This document shows, piece by piece, positions 1-8,783 of a DNA stretch of 39,021 nucleotides. The notes under the pieces were generated by a model. The model ran no database searches, was not told where the DNA came from, and saw nothing but the letters and a program-made list of their open reading frames with translations. Numbering within the stretch: the stretch's first letter is position 1; each line of letters opens with the position of its first letter. Both the position numbers and the translations under genes were made by a program. Source of the stretch: Bacteroidales bacterium (GTDB lineage: Bacteria > Bacteroidota > Bacteroidia > Bacteroidales > B18-G4). The stretch covers positions 1 through 39,021 of the forward strand of contig JAGYMZ010000023.1 in NCBI GenBank assembly GCA_018400295.1. The letters run 5' to 3'.

Positions 1-240
1 GGCCTTTTTGGTTACCAGGTCAATTTTTCGGTTAAAAATTTTTTCCAGATAAAGTTCAAGCGAAAAAAATCTCCAGCCGATAGGCTTTTCCAGTTCAACG
101 AGGATATCAATATCGCTTTCATCTGTCTGGGTGTTGTCTGCAAACGAACCAAACAAACCAATTTCACTGACGGAATATTCCTGCTGAAGCCAGGGCTTCA
201 GTTCATTCAGCTTCGATATGATGTCTTCTCGTCTGGTCAT
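1..240 (-). CDS. MNT-type nucleotidyltransferase, partial (C-terminus outside window)
   Basis: This is the first 80 codons of a gene that runs off the left edge; the ATG is at 240-238. The protein has the polymerase-beta-like nucleotidyltransferase signature: GSFADNTQTDESDIDI gives the GS-x10-DxD motif, followed by LVEL. Small proteins of this kind (MntA/MJ0435 class) are usually the antitoxin half of HEPN/MNT modules and AMPylate the partner HEPN ribonuclease. The partner gene would normally lie next to it, so it is expected beyond the left edge and cannot be seen. The family call is secure from the motif; the antitoxin role is inferred from the family. Confidence 0.85.
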   Translation of the reverse strand, partial: MTRREDIISKLNELKPWLQQEYSVSEIGLFGSFADNTQTDESDIDILVELEKPIGWRFFSLELYLEKIFNRKIDLVTKKA

Positions 241-595
241 ATTTCAAAGATAATAATTTTTATTGTATGGCAGGATTTCTTCTTTCTAACATGGGGCATA
301 TCAGGTAATGCATCAGGTTGTTCTGATGAGGCAGAAGTAGAAGATGCCTGCGAAAATTTTTCAGTCGATGAACAGTCTGTCCTGAACAGTATCACAATCT
401 ACCCGAACCCGGCAAATCAACTCCACAAACTGCTACCGCGTGAATAATAAAGAAATCTATGGCTTAAATCAAGATGTAGGTGGGCGAAGGGATACAACTT
501 ATTAAAGTAGTCACCCATTGAAACAGGAACTTTATGTGAGCAAGATTGTTCAGGATTCTAAAGAAACCTCACGGTGAACCATCAAAGCAGAATAC
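241..595 (+). pseudogene. Decayed C-terminal remnant of a T9SS-sorted surface protein
   Basis: The 423-bp gap before the next gene contains no intact ORF but does contain a recognisable tail. In the frame from 301, SGNASGCSDEAEVEDAC precedes ITIYPNPAN, the typical core of a type A T9SS sorting domain; this frame stops soon after, near 450. The end of the same domain reappears in another frame: TGT (from 522) followed, after a one-base shift, by YVSKIVQDSKETSR, then a TGA at 575-577. So the domain has at least one frameshift and premature stops. No start codon or upstream body is present. It is a relic of a secreted protein, not a functional gene. Confidence 0.7.
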
Positions 596-663
596 CTGCA
601 GGCTTGATATTTTTTGGGTTGAGACTGACATGGAATGAAAGCCAATCAAAATTTGTGGACCGT

Positions 664-1821
664 TTACGATATGCTAACAAGGAAAGCCTCCAGCTCCGAG
701 ATGGATAAGGCATTTATTTGTGCAGACAATGGATAGGATTTGTTCCCCGGAAAAACAACCTGCAGTTGATCCAGTTTAAGATCTTCCAGTGCAATGTGCA
801 TCGATCGGGAAACCTTTGGTGCATCCGTATATTTGATTTCAAATCCAATTCGGCGGCCTTTAATAAAAATCAGCAGGTCCAATTCAGCTCCACTATGTGT
901 TGACCAGAAATAATAATTTTGACTTCCGGTGAATGAAACAATCTGTTCAATTACAAAGCCCTCCCACGAGGCTCCCAGTTTCGGATGGGATAGTATAGTG
1001 TTTTCCTGTAGAGTAAGAAGATTATGCAGCAAGCCACTGTCCCTGATAAAGACCTTTGGGGCTTTAACCTGCCGTTTTTTTAGGTTTTCATGCCAGGGCT
1101 GAAGTTGGCGTACCACATAAGCATTACTTAAAATATCAAGGTACTTTCGGGTGGTTGGCTCAGAAACACCCAATGAACGGCCAATTTCAGAACCATTCCA
1201 AATCTGCCCGTGATAATGTGCAAGCATGGTCCAAAATCTGCGTAAGGCCTGAGATGGAATTGCTATTCCAAGTTGTGGTATATCCCTTTCCAAAAATGTC
1301 CTGATAAAATCATTTCTCCATGCATAACTGTCAGAATCTCCTACCGCCAGAAAAGATCTCGGGAATCCTCCCCTTAGCCAAAGTTGATTTACTTTTCTTT
1401 TTGATATCTCGTCCAAAGTAAAACCGGTCATGTCGATATAACTAATACGGCCGGCCAGCGTTTCTGATGAGTTTCTAATCAGGTCAGGTGAGGCACTTCC
1501 AAGGAGTAAAAACCTGGCAGGATGATCTGAACGGTCAGCCAGTACCCTGAGTATTGGAAATAATTCAGGCATACGTTGAATTTCGTCGATAATGATCAGT
1601 CCTTTAAGAGATTCAAGTGCCAATTTTGGTGCTGATATCAATTGCTGATAACCAACAGGATCCTCCAGGTCGAAAAAAGTCGTTTGTTCAGTCTGAGATG
1701 CAATATCCCTGCTGATCGTTGTTTTTCCGCATTGCCTGGGGCCAAGTATTGCTGTTATTGGCGCACGCTTTATGGCATGTTCGATCATCTTTTTCAATCG
1801 TGGTCTTTCTATTTTTTTCAT
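664..1821 (-). CDS. AAA-type ATPase with DUF4143-like C-terminus
   Basis: The 385-residue protein matches the widespread ATP-binding proteins with an N-terminal AAA module and a C-terminal DUF4143 domain. Walker A is GPRQCGKTT (residues 27-35) and Walker B is LIIIDE (75-80) followed by QRMPELFPIL. A sensor-like segment with RFLLLGSAS follows. The middle looks winged-helix-like (SLGVSEPTTRKYLDIL), and the C-terminal half has the nuclease-fold-like pattern GAELDLLI...GFEIKYTD. Length is normal and the ATG at 1821-1819 is the first good start. The cellular role of this family is poorly known. It stands alone between two gene remnants, which fits a frequently transferred accessory gene. Confidence 0.88.
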   Translation of the reverse strand: MKKIERPRLKKMIEHAIKRAPITAILGPRQCGKTTISRDIASQTEQTTFFDLEDPVGYQQLISAPKLALESLKGLIIIDEIQRMPELFPILRVLADRSDHPARFLLLGSASPDLIRNSSETLAGRISYIDMTGFTLDEISKRKVNQLWLRGGFPRSFLAVGDSDSYAWRNDFIRTFLERDIPQLGIAIPSQALRRFWTMLAHYHGQIWNGSEIGRSLGVSEPTTRKYLDILSNAYVVRQLQPWHENLKKRQVKAPKVFIRDSGLLHNLLTLQENTILSHPKLGASWEGFVIEQIVSFTGSQNYYFWSTHSGAELDLLIFIKGRRIGFEIKYTDAPKVSRSMHIALEDLKLDQLQVVFPGNKSYPLSAQINALSISELEAFLVSIS

Positions 1822-1854
1822 TGAAATCTAAAAGTATGCATTTTAATTTTCAAG

Positions 1855-1886
1855 CCAAGATACGAAAAAAGCCATTCAAATTCAAA
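1855..1886 (-). promoter_or_regulatory. Candidate promoter for the DUF4143 ATPase
   Basis: On the minus strand TTTG (1886-1883) is followed 20 bases later by TATCTTGG (1862-1855). This is one mismatch from the Bacteroidota -7 element TAnnTTTG and lies about 35 bases upstream of the ATG. Seen by eye only. Confidence 0.35.
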
Positions 1887-1935
1887 AAAAACGCAAAATA
1901 TACCATGAAAATTAAAAGTTGGTGTTTTATTATTC

Positions 1936-2466
1936 ATGAACAATACGTGGATTTCTTTTCAAATTTTAATGCTCATTTTTTGTGTTTCTCTTTTTGTGCA
2001 AAATGTCACGGTTACGGTGATTGCATCCGGTGGCCTGCTGTTAAATGCCTGGATGGATTTCAATGTGGATGGCGACTGGGCTGATCCCGGCGAGCAGATT
2101 TTTAGCAATGTCATTTTGTCCAATGGTTATAACCAGCTGGGTTTTTCTGTGCCTTCAGGAACGCCCACGGGAGCCCAGACTTTTGCACGTTTCAGGACAT
2201 CTACACAGGACGGGATCGGTTATACGGGTTTTGCCCCAGATGGAAAAGTTGAGGATTACCAGCGCATTCTGGGAATGCCGGCAATCAATGATGTGATCCG
2301 GGTGTTTCCCTCCGATCCTGATGTGTTGTTCATTGTATTTGCTGAAGATCCCATTGATGCCCAGGTGGATCACTCCCTACATTGTGGCGCTTTCGCTGAT
2401 GGTCCGGTAATAGATATTTTAGCTCACGCTAGTATTTCCTGGTATATTTCTCCCGGGTTTCCGTGA
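1936..2466 (+). pseudogene. GEVED-domain fragment of a large secreted protein
   Basis: This 176-codon ORF contains a clear GEVED-type domain at about residues 24-112 (2005-2271): LNAWMDFNVDGDWADPGEQ, then SVPSGTPTGAQTFARFR and a closing APDGKVEDYQ. Such domains occur inside very large extracellular or T9SS-secreted Bacteroidota proteins, not as small stand-alone proteins. Upstream residues form a hydrophobic stretch that could act as a signal peptide but may be chance AT-rich sequence. After the domain the reading frame loses recognisable character and ends inside the 3' end of the convergent gene at 2429. No sorting domain is attached. I read it as a truncated remnant; the alternative is a small secreted GEVED protein. 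Confidence 0.6.
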
Positions 2467-4189
2467 CCGCCACATCCCACTGATAACCACATACGGCGCA
2501 TGTCCGGTGGTCCAGGTAATGATCCAGCACCTTGACGTCTTTTTTGTCCCTGCGCTCATAATGGTGGGTCACCACCGACTGGGTACTGGAACGGGATTCG
2601 GTTTTTCCCTTGTACACATCGTAGGTTCCCCAGGTGACGTTGCGGGTCCGGCCCGTAAAGGTGTCGCCTTTGTCCATGGCTGAATACATGGTGTGGCAGC
2701 GGGGACAGCGGTTATACCTTAAATTTTTTGAATGGACCTTCCACCAGACAATGAAGGCCACGATGGTCCCGATGGCCGGGATCAGCCACTGGTCCATAAC
2801 CAGAACGGTGTAGACAAAATACAGATACATGGCCGCCAGGAAGATGAAGAAATTGAAGAGCTTTACCATGCCGTTGCCCAAAACCCGGGTAAACATAAAG
2901 AACTGGAAAAGGGGACTCACCACGATCCTGGGAATGGAATAAAACAGGAAAAACAGGATCAACCCGACAATGATCCCGATGATCCATCCGATGATCCGTG
3001 TAGTCCAGTGAATATCCTTGAAATTCTGCCACCATTGTATCCCGCCGTCGGAATCATAATAGGAGCCAAGCTGCATGCGTCCGCCGGGTTCAAAGTTCCG
3101 CATCCAGCGGACCAGGGGGATGCGGTCATAAAAACGGGTTTCGGTTTCCTCCGGGAGGCGGATCTTTTTCACCAGGGTATCCTGGTCCAGCTCCATGATC
3201 AAGCGGCCGTCGTGGTGCGTCCCGTCTTTCACCACAATGATGTGGCGGAAATAGGCCAGCAGCTCCCCCTTATGCCTGATCAATCCGGTGGCCAGCCCGT
3301 ACCGTTCTTCCACTTCCTGCAAGGGTTTTCCGATGGCATGTTTTTCCAGGGCCTGGGGGGTGGTCTGGTAATTGAACAGCTGGTTGATCTCCGGTAAATC
3401 TTTCATGAAAGGACGCTCAAACTGGCGTTCCTTTCCCCAGGCAACACTGCCGTCTGGCAAACGGAGCTTCAGGTAATCGACCCAGACCACACTGCTCTTA
3501 TCTGTGTAGTAGTCCACGACCAGGGCCTGGGTTCCCTGCTGGAGGGTATCCCCCTTTTCTGCACCCCGGCGCTGGGTGACGACGGCCCCTTCTTTGGCTT
3601 CAACCTCCCTGTATCCTTTCAGCAGCCGGAAGTACAAAAATCCGCGCTGCCCGGAAGGGATCTCCACCAACACCCATTGGCTACCCATTTCGGCCAGCGG
3701 CTTGACCTGGGTCCCGGCCGGCACATAGGTTTTAGGTCCTACTTCCGGCATGTCTTCGGGTTTGGTGAATCCTACCGGGGTGATGTATCCGCTTTTTTCC
3801 GTGACCCAGTTGCCGGGCTCATAATCCATGGATTTAGGCTGCATTTTGTATAACTCCACGGAATAAATAAAAAGGGCGATTATGGAAAGACTCAGTACCA
3901 GGGATACGGCAATCCGGAACGTATACCGTGGAATGACGGCCTTGGCGTCTTCCATGACCGCTTCCATTTCTTTTATCCGTTCCGTGATCTCAGGATCCGT
4001 GGGATTCAAGGCTTTTGCCTCTTTAAGCCGGCGTTTTGATTTTCGTATCTGCCGCCGGGATCCCGGGTTCCGGTATTCAATATCGTCGATGTGGGTCACC
4101 GAGGTCCAGGAATGATAGATCTTTTCCAGGATCTCAAAGACTTTTTCATTGGAATCGCCGGAATTCCCTCCGGAGTTTTCATGTTGCAT
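2429..4189 (-). CDS. Membrane protein with SH3-like domain and C-terminal split zinc ribbon
   Basis: I do not recognise the family of this 586-residue protein. It starts with a charged, coiled-coil-like cytoplasmic segment (about 1-88), then a membrane span at 90-112. A region at about 150-192 looks SH3-like (TYVPAGTQV, WVLVEIPSGQRGFL), and a second beta-rich segment follows to about 260. Three more membrane spans lie at about 398-419, 441-463 and 466-484. The C-terminus holds two CxxC pairs, C495/C498 (CPRC) and C564/C567 (CAVC), separated by a basic Ser/Thr-rich loop, consistent with one zinc ribbon. The ATG at 4189 precedes a hydrophilic N-terminus without a signal peptide. It stands alone. 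A sensor or envelope-stress role is possible but unsupported. Confidence 0.8.
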   Translation of the reverse strand: MQHENSGGNSGDSNEKVFEILEKIYHSWTSVTHIDDIEYRNPGSRRQIRKSKRRLKEAKALNPTDPEITERIKEMEAVMEDAKAVIPRYTFRIAVSLVLSLSIIALFIYSVELYKMQPKSMDYEPGNWVTEKSGYITPVGFTKPEDMPEVGPKTYVPAGTQVKPLAEMGSQWVLVEIPSGQRGFLYFRLLKGYREVEAKEGAVVTQRRGAEKGDTLQQGTQALVVDYYTDKSSVVWVDYLKLRLPDGSVAWGKERQFERPFMKDLPEINQLFNYQTTPQALEKHAIGKPLQEVEERYGLATGLIRHKGELLAYFRHIIVVKDGTHHDGRLIMELDQDTLVKKIRLPEETETRFYDRIPLVRWMRNFEPGGRMQLGSYYDSDGGIQWWQNFKDIHWTTRIIGWIIGIIVGLILFFLFYSIPRIVVSPLFQFFMFTRVLGNGMVKLFNFFIFLAAMYLYFVYTVLVMDQWLIPAIGTIVAFIVWWKVHSKNLRYNRCPRCHTMYSAMDKGDTFTGRTRNVTWGTYDVYKGKTESRSSTQSVVTHHYERRDKKDVKVLDHYLDHRTCAVCGYQWDVAVTETREKYTRKY

Positions 4190-4638
4190 GTCGATGGGTT
4201 TTTAAGGTTGCTATTGAAGTTTGCAGGCCATAGCCTGATAAGCTTAAACAGATATTTAACCGGTATATGGAGAAACTGCGTGCTGATGGTAAAAAAGCAA
4301 GAGGCCGGGAAAGCTTCCGGAGACTGGTTATCCAGGATAATGGCATTACAATAATAAACCGTTTGTATTATAATGAAATCATAACAACGGGATAAATATA
4401 ATGATTTTTCTGATCCGTTGCGGCGTATCTCCGCGGAAAGAAAAGGATATGGACCGGTCGGGGATGGATGGCATGCTGAATAACATTTTGGATACCTCTC
4501 CTTGACTTATTGCTTTCAAAGTCGTATATTTGAGTTGCCTACAGGTAAGGTATGTGATCTCAGAAGCCTTATCCATACTGTACTTTTTTCTTCCATCTTA
4601 CTTCAAACGTCCGGGCCAGCAATTAAATCCATAATGTC
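4190..4638. other. 449-bp intergenic region
   Basis: AT-rich spacer between divergent genes. It contains a possible 42-codon ORF at 4267-4395 (+) starting MEKLRADGKK, with no recognisable homology, and a promoter near its right end (4502-4532). I see no RNA gene, terminator or mobile-element end. Confidence 0.5.
4502..4532 (+). promoter_or_regulatory. Bacteroidota-type promoter for the 4639-6679 gene pair
   Basis: TTGA at 4502-4505 lies 19 bases before TATATTTG at 4525-4532, a perfect match to the -7 element TAnnTTTG. The leader to the ATG at 4639 would be about 100 bases. Confidence 0.6.
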
Positions 4639-5145
4639 ATGAAGTATTTACATCCATTGTTTCTAACCATTGCAGTGTCTGTTGCCTCCGCTGCCACATC
4701 CCAGGAAATGCCCCGGCATGTGTTCGGTGCGGGGGGCGGAAGTTACCAATCGGGTGCCATCCATGCTTCCTGGACCATAGGCCAGGCAGAGGCGGTGGCC
4801 ACATTCTACCAACCAACGGTCATCGTTAGTTGTGGTTTCCAGCAGTTGGACGATGTCCTGGTATCCTCCCGGGAAAGTGAACAGGAAAACAACATCCTGG
4901 TTTATCCCAATCCCTGTAAGGATTTCTTACAGCTTAAAGCCAACTTTGATCAACCAACCATCCTTAGCTACAAGCTGTATGACTTCAGCGGTAAGATCAT
5001 CACCGGGGACAAGATCCCGGAAGCGCTTCATTTCAGTGAGTTTATCGATCTCGCCGGGATAGCTCCCGGTATATATGACCTCAGGATGGTATCGCAATCC
5101 GGTGGAAACACCCGGAACCAATCCATTAAAATCATCAGGAATTAA
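4639..5145 (+). CDS. Small secreted protein with T9SS type A sorting domain
   Basis: The 168-residue protein begins with a signal peptide (MKYLHPLFLTIAVSVASAA, cleavage around residue 20). The short mature body carries the pattern VFGAGGGSYQSGAIHASWTIGQ...CGFQQ, typical of a common small Bacteroidota secreted family of unknown function. The last 80 or so residues are a T9SS sorting domain with the ILVYPNPCKDFLQL core and an APGIYDLRMV...IKII ending. It is therefore expected to cross the outer membrane by T9SS and be surface-anchored or released. The next gene starts 13 bases downstream, so the two are probably co-transcribed and may form a surface structure together. Confidence 0.88.
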   Translation: MKYLHPLFLTIAVSVASAATSQEMPRHVFGAGGGSYQSGAIHASWTIGQAEAVATFYQPTVIVSCGFQQLDDVLVSSRESEQENNILVYPNPCKDFLQLKANFDQPTILSYKLYDFSGKIITGDKIPEALHFSEFIDLAGIAPGIYDLRMVSQSGGNTRNQSIKIIRN

Positions 5146-5158
5146 AAACAACAGCATT

Positions 5159-6679
5159 ATGAAAAAGATCACATATTTATTGATTATAGCAGGCCTTAGC
5201 ATCAGTCTGCTTTCCAGCGGCCAGGTTCCGCAAATGATCGACTTCCAGGGTATGGCACGGGACGACTCCGGCAACCCCCTGACCAACGTCACCATCAGTG
5301 CCCGTATGTCGGTTTATGAAGGGCCTTTGCCCGGGGTAATGGTGTATTCGGAAATGCATTATCCCCAGACCAATTCCTATGGCCTGTTCCATCTGATGAT
5401 CGGCGACGGGGCCGTCATTATGGGAAATTTCAGCACCATCAACTGGGCCAGCGGGAACTTTTTCATACAAACCGAGATCGACCCCAACGGGGGCAATAAT
5501 TTTGTGGATATGGGCATGAGCAAGCTGGCCACGGTGCCCTTTGCCTTCTATGCCGCCGAATCCGGCAGTGGAGGCAGCCTATGGCAACAGAATGGTTCTG
5601 ATATTTATTATAATGACGGCTGGGTTGGAATAGGAACCGACGTTCCGGAATGGCCCCTGCACATACATACGAACAGCGGTCCCTCTTATGTATCGATATC
5701 CGATGCCACCGGCGGTCTGGCAAATGGTCTGCGCCTGGGAAAGAGTGGCAATGGAGATGCCTACCTGCTGAACGATTATGAATACGGCAAATTACATCTG
5801 GGGACGGATGGCACCTATGATATGGTCATCAATGAAGAAGGCATGTTTGGTGTGGGTATGAATCTCCCATTGGTAAGGATGCATGTGAAATCGGAAAACT
5901 CTCCTGGTGCAAATGGCACTGATCTTGGAGTTCTTTACAGTACGAGCCAGGACCTTGCCCCCGCTGTATTCGGCTATTCAGAAGGGAACACAGGCGATAT
6001 ATCCTATGGGGTTTTCGGTCATTCCTATTCCAACGATTGCCCTTACAATATGGGGGTATTTGCCGAGGGTGGCGGGGGTTTCACCAACAACTATGGACTA
6101 TATGCCACGGACTTTGGAGAAACCGGTTCCAACTACAGCATTGCTGTTTATGGCGATCAGGAAGGGACCGGTGGAGCGGGCGAATATGCAGGCTATTTTT
6201 CAGGCGATGTTGAGGTGACAGGAACACTCAGCAAAGGAGGCGGCTCATTCAAGATCGACCATCCCCAGGATCCTGCCAATAAATATCTCTATCACAGCTT
6301 CGTGGAAAGCCCCGACATGATGAACATCTATAACGGGAACGTGACCACCGGAGCAAGAGGCTATGCAGAAGTGACGCTTCCCGCCTATTTCGAAAGCCTG
6401 AACATGGATTTCCGGTATCAGCTCACCGTGATCGGCGAATTCGCCCAGGCCATTGTGAAAGAGGAGATATCAGGGAGCCGCTTTACCATCCAGACCGATA
6501 AGCCCAATGTAAAGGTCAGCTGGCAGGTGACCGGCATACGCAAGGACCCCTGGGCACAGGCCAACCGTATCCAAACGGAAGTCGAAAAAACGGATATTGA
6601 AAAAGGACGCTACCTGCATCCGGAGCTATACGGCAAATCCAGGGAAATGGGACTTGCCACAGGTTTACCGCATCGGTAG
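5159..6679 (+). CDS. Tail-fibre-like secreted surface protein
   Basis: The start is placed at the ATG at 5159 because it gives a good signal peptide (MKKITYLLIIAGLSISLLSS) and lies just after the previous stop; the same frame is open further upstream, inside the preceding gene. The 506-residue protein has an N-terminal domain opening VPQMIDFQGMARDDSGNPL, found in many Bacteroidota tail-fibre-domain proteins. A central repetitive region rich in Gly and aromatic residues follows (VGIGTDVPEWPLHI, YGVFGHSYS, YGLYATDFGETG). The C-terminal module begins GGSFKIDHPQDPANKYLYHS and runs through VKVSWQVTGIRKDPWAQ. No sorting domain is present. The family is recognised by character; its function is unknown, and a surface fibre or adhesin is the reasonable inference. 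Confidence 0.82.
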   Translation: MKKITYLLIIAGLSISLLSSGQVPQMIDFQGMARDDSGNPLTNVTISARMSVYEGPLPGVMVYSEMHYPQTNSYGLFHLMIGDGAVIMGNFSTINWASGNFFIQTEIDPNGGNNFVDMGMSKLATVPFAFYAAESGSGGSLWQQNGSDIYYNDGWVGIGTDVPEWPLHIHTNSGPSYVSISDATGGLANGLRLGKSGNGDAYLLNDYEYGKLHLGTDGTYDMVINEEGMFGVGMNLPLVRMHVKSENSPGANGTDLGVLYSTSQDLAPAVFGYSEGNTGDISYGVFGHSYSNDCPYNMGVFAEGGGGFTNNYGLYATDFGETGSNYSIAVYGDQEGTGGAGEYAGYFSGDVEVTGTLSKGGGSFKIDHPQDPANKYLYHSFVESPDMMNIYNGNVTTGARGYAEVTLPAYFESLNMDFRYQLTVIGEFAQAIVKEEISGSRFTIQTDKPNVKVSWQVTGIRKDPWAQANRIQTEVEKTDIEKGRYLHPELYGKSREMGLATGLPHR

Positions 6680-6778
6680 GAAAAAAGGAAGCATCAGGCA
6701 ACCCGGGAAAAGTATTCGATCCGGGAAAAGATGGATCCGGACAGATCAAAAAGGGATCACCGGATTTCCCCGGGAGAA

Positions 6779-7393
6779 CTAAACAACCAGTTTCCTGATC
6801 CTGTTAAGCAATATATCAACAGGATAGAGCATTAAAAAGAAGGCCGCCCATGTTTTCGGAATATCTTCAAGCAGCGTCCTGTTAATGCCATATGCTTCCA
6901 AGGGTATAAATTTTATATCGGCAATGGCCATGATGGCAAAACCTATTCCCGCCATCAACAAATATTTCCACCGGGACAGTGGCTGTTTCTGGATCTTCTC
7001 ATAAAAAACCAGGATAAGCATTTCAATGATCCCGAAAATTATGATGACAAAGGCATCATCAATGGATAAAACAGCACCTATCTTTTCATGCAAAATAAAC
7101 CGGTCATCAAATCCCATGTAAAAAAAGATAATTGCCTGGCTGACATAAAAAACAATCTTTCGCGTTCTGTTCTGCAGCATGCTTTCAACCATGGCGTTGA
7201 CAATAAACAGCAGGGCTGAACCCCAAAGGAAAAACATGGTCAGGGTAGTATTCAGGGCAAAGAAATACGAAGGACCGCGTATTTCCCTGTACAAAGGTAT
7301 TACCCATCCATCGAAATTGATCACAGAAAGCACCAGTATTCCCAGTGTGTACAGGATCAACAATCCAAACAAAAGCCACCAGAATTTTTTCAT
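6779..7393 (-). CDS. Multi-pass membrane protein of unknown function
   Basis: The 204-residue protein starts MKKFWWLLFGLLILY and has about six hydrophobic spans with short loops. A conserved-looking loop carries MGFDDRFILHEKIG, whose DD...HE residues could bind metal, but no family is recognised. It is convergent with the tail-fibre-like gene and faces away from the nitronate monooxygenase gene, so it appears monocistronic. The ATG at 7393 is the first start and directly precedes the first span. Function is not assigned. Confidence 0.75.
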   Translation of the reverse strand: MKKFWWLLFGLLILYTLGILVLSVINFDGWVIPLYREIRGPSYFFALNTTLTMFFLWGSALLFIVNAMVESMLQNRTRKIVFYVSQAIIFFYMGFDDRFILHEKIGAVLSIDDAFVIIIFGIIEMLILVFYEKIQKQPLSRWKYLLMAGIGFAIMAIADIKFIPLEAYGINRTLLEDIPKTWAAFFLMLYPVDILLNRIRKLVV

Positions 7394-7570
7394 ACACAGA
7401 GTTTCATGATTTATGCGTGCAATGTAGACATGTTATCACAAATATACAAGAAGAATCCTGCCAACAAATATCAATCCTGTTGAAAGCCAGCGCGGAAGGG
7501 TTAAAACAGGTTCGGGATGAAAGGTTTTGATAAATATGAAAGAAACACACCATTTGTAAAATCTTTTAAC

Positions 7571-7578
7571 TACCTTTG
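7571..7578 (+). promoter_or_regulatory. -7 element upstream of the nitronate monooxygenase gene
   Basis: TACCTTTG is a perfect TAnnTTTG match about 70 bases before the start at 7650. The nearest TTTG (7553-7556) is only 14 bases upstream, so the -33 box is uncertain. Confidence 0.45.
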
Positions 7579-7649
7579 TACAAATACTAAAATCTTTTTT
7601 ATCAATGAATTAGAAGATAGTATGGCAACATATAACACATAGTGAATAC

Positions 7650-8720
7650 ATGATGAAATCATTAAAAATGGGCAGCTTGACGATACCCCTCCCAATCATT
7701 CAGGGGGGAATGGGTGTTGGCATATCACTTTCCGGACTGGCGGCTGCCGTTGCCAATGAAGGCGGTGTCGGAGTTATCTCCAGTGCAGGCCTGGGCTTAC
7801 TTTATAAAAAATCAGGCAAAAATTACATCGAATCAAGCATACAAGGCTTAAAAGAAGAATTGCGAAAAACCCGTGAAAAAACGATGGGCATCATTGGCGT
7901 TAACGTTATGGTAGCCATGTCGAACTTTGCCGATATGGTTAAAACGGCCATAACAGAAAAAGCCGATATCATATTCAGTGGAGCGGGATTGCCCCTGGAT
8001 ATGCCGTCTTATCTTCAAAGCGGCAGCAAAACAAAACTTGTGCCGATTGTTTCCTCCGACAGGGCGGCCAGGATCATCTGTGAAAAATGGAAAAAAAATT
8101 ACAATTATCTTCCCGATGCCATCGTTGTTGAAGGCCCCAAAGCCGGGGGACACCTGGGCTTTAAGAACAATCAGATCACAGACGAACATTACTCCCTTGA
8201 ACATCTGGTGCCAAAAGTAGTTGCAACAGTTAAGGTCTATGAAGACCAATACAAAGTGAAAATACCAATAATTGCAGCCGGTGGAGTTTATACGGGACAG
8301 AACATCTTCGATATATTAAAACTGGGCTCCTCAGGGGTACAACTGGGGACGCGCTTTGTGACCACCACTGAATGCGATGCTTCTCAAGCGTTCAAAGAAA
8401 CTTATATCAATGCAAAATCCGGGGATATAGAGATCATTGAAAGTCCTGTCGGAATGCCCGGCAGAGCTATCCGCAACAATTTTATCGACAAGATTAAACT
8501 GGGCTATAAACATCCCATCCGTTGTCCTTTTAAATGCATCAAGAACTGCGATGTTGCATCAAGCCCTTACTGCATTATTAATGCACTTTTCAATGCCTTT
8601 AAGGGCAAATTTGACAACGGATATGCTTTTGCCGGAACCAATGCATACCTTGCCGCCAAGATCATTTCGGTGAAAGAAACTTTTAACGACATTTTGCGGG
8701 AATACAACCTGAGCAAATGA
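7650..8720 (+). CDS. Nitronate monooxygenase / 2-nitropropane dioxygenase family flavoprotein
   Basis: The 356-residue TIM-barrel protein has the family pattern. The N-terminal strand is PLPIIQGGMGVGIS (FMN loop), with ANEGGVGVISSAG next. VVEGPKAGGHLGF is the central flavin loop, and IIAAGGVYTGQNIFDILKLG then GVQLGTRFV is the phosphate-binding end. The family includes nitronate monooxygenases and FabK-type enoyl-ACP reductases, which use FMN to oxidise nitronates or reduce enoyl thioesters. The C-terminus has a Cys cluster (CPFKCIKNCDVASSPYC) seen in the longer anaerobe-associated branch, perhaps metal-binding. The start is an ATG-ATG pair at 7650. The substrate cannot be told from sequence. 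Confidence 0.88.
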   Translation: MMKSLKMGSLTIPLPIIQGGMGVGISLSGLAAAVANEGGVGVISSAGLGLLYKKSGKNYIESSIQGLKEELRKTREKTMGIIGVNVMVAMSNFADMVKTAITEKADIIFSGAGLPLDMPSYLQSGSKTKLVPIVSSDRAARIICEKWKKNYNYLPDAIVVEGPKAGGHLGFKNNQITDEHYSLEHLVPKVVATVKVYEDQYKVKIPIIAAGGVYTGQNIFDILKLGSSGVQLGTRFVTTTECDASQAFKETYINAKSGDIEIIESPVGMPGRAIRNNFIDKIKLGYKHPIRCPFKCIKNCDVASSPYCIINALFNAFKGKFDNGYAFAGTNAYLAAKIISVKETFNDILREYNLSK

Positions 8721-8783
8721 CCGGAAAAGCGCACAAGCCATAAAGGTGACACCTGCTTGTGGGGTTGTACCTACAACATCGCA

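Noticed and set aside
2732-3397. 221-codon plus-strand ORF rich in Asp, His and Pro
   Set aside because: It is antisense to the membrane-protein gene at 2429-4189 and has the composition of a shadow frame.
4267-4395. 42-codon ORF starting MEKLRADGKK in the 449-bp spacer
   Set aside because: No recognisable motif, no ribosome-binding site and no conserved context visible.
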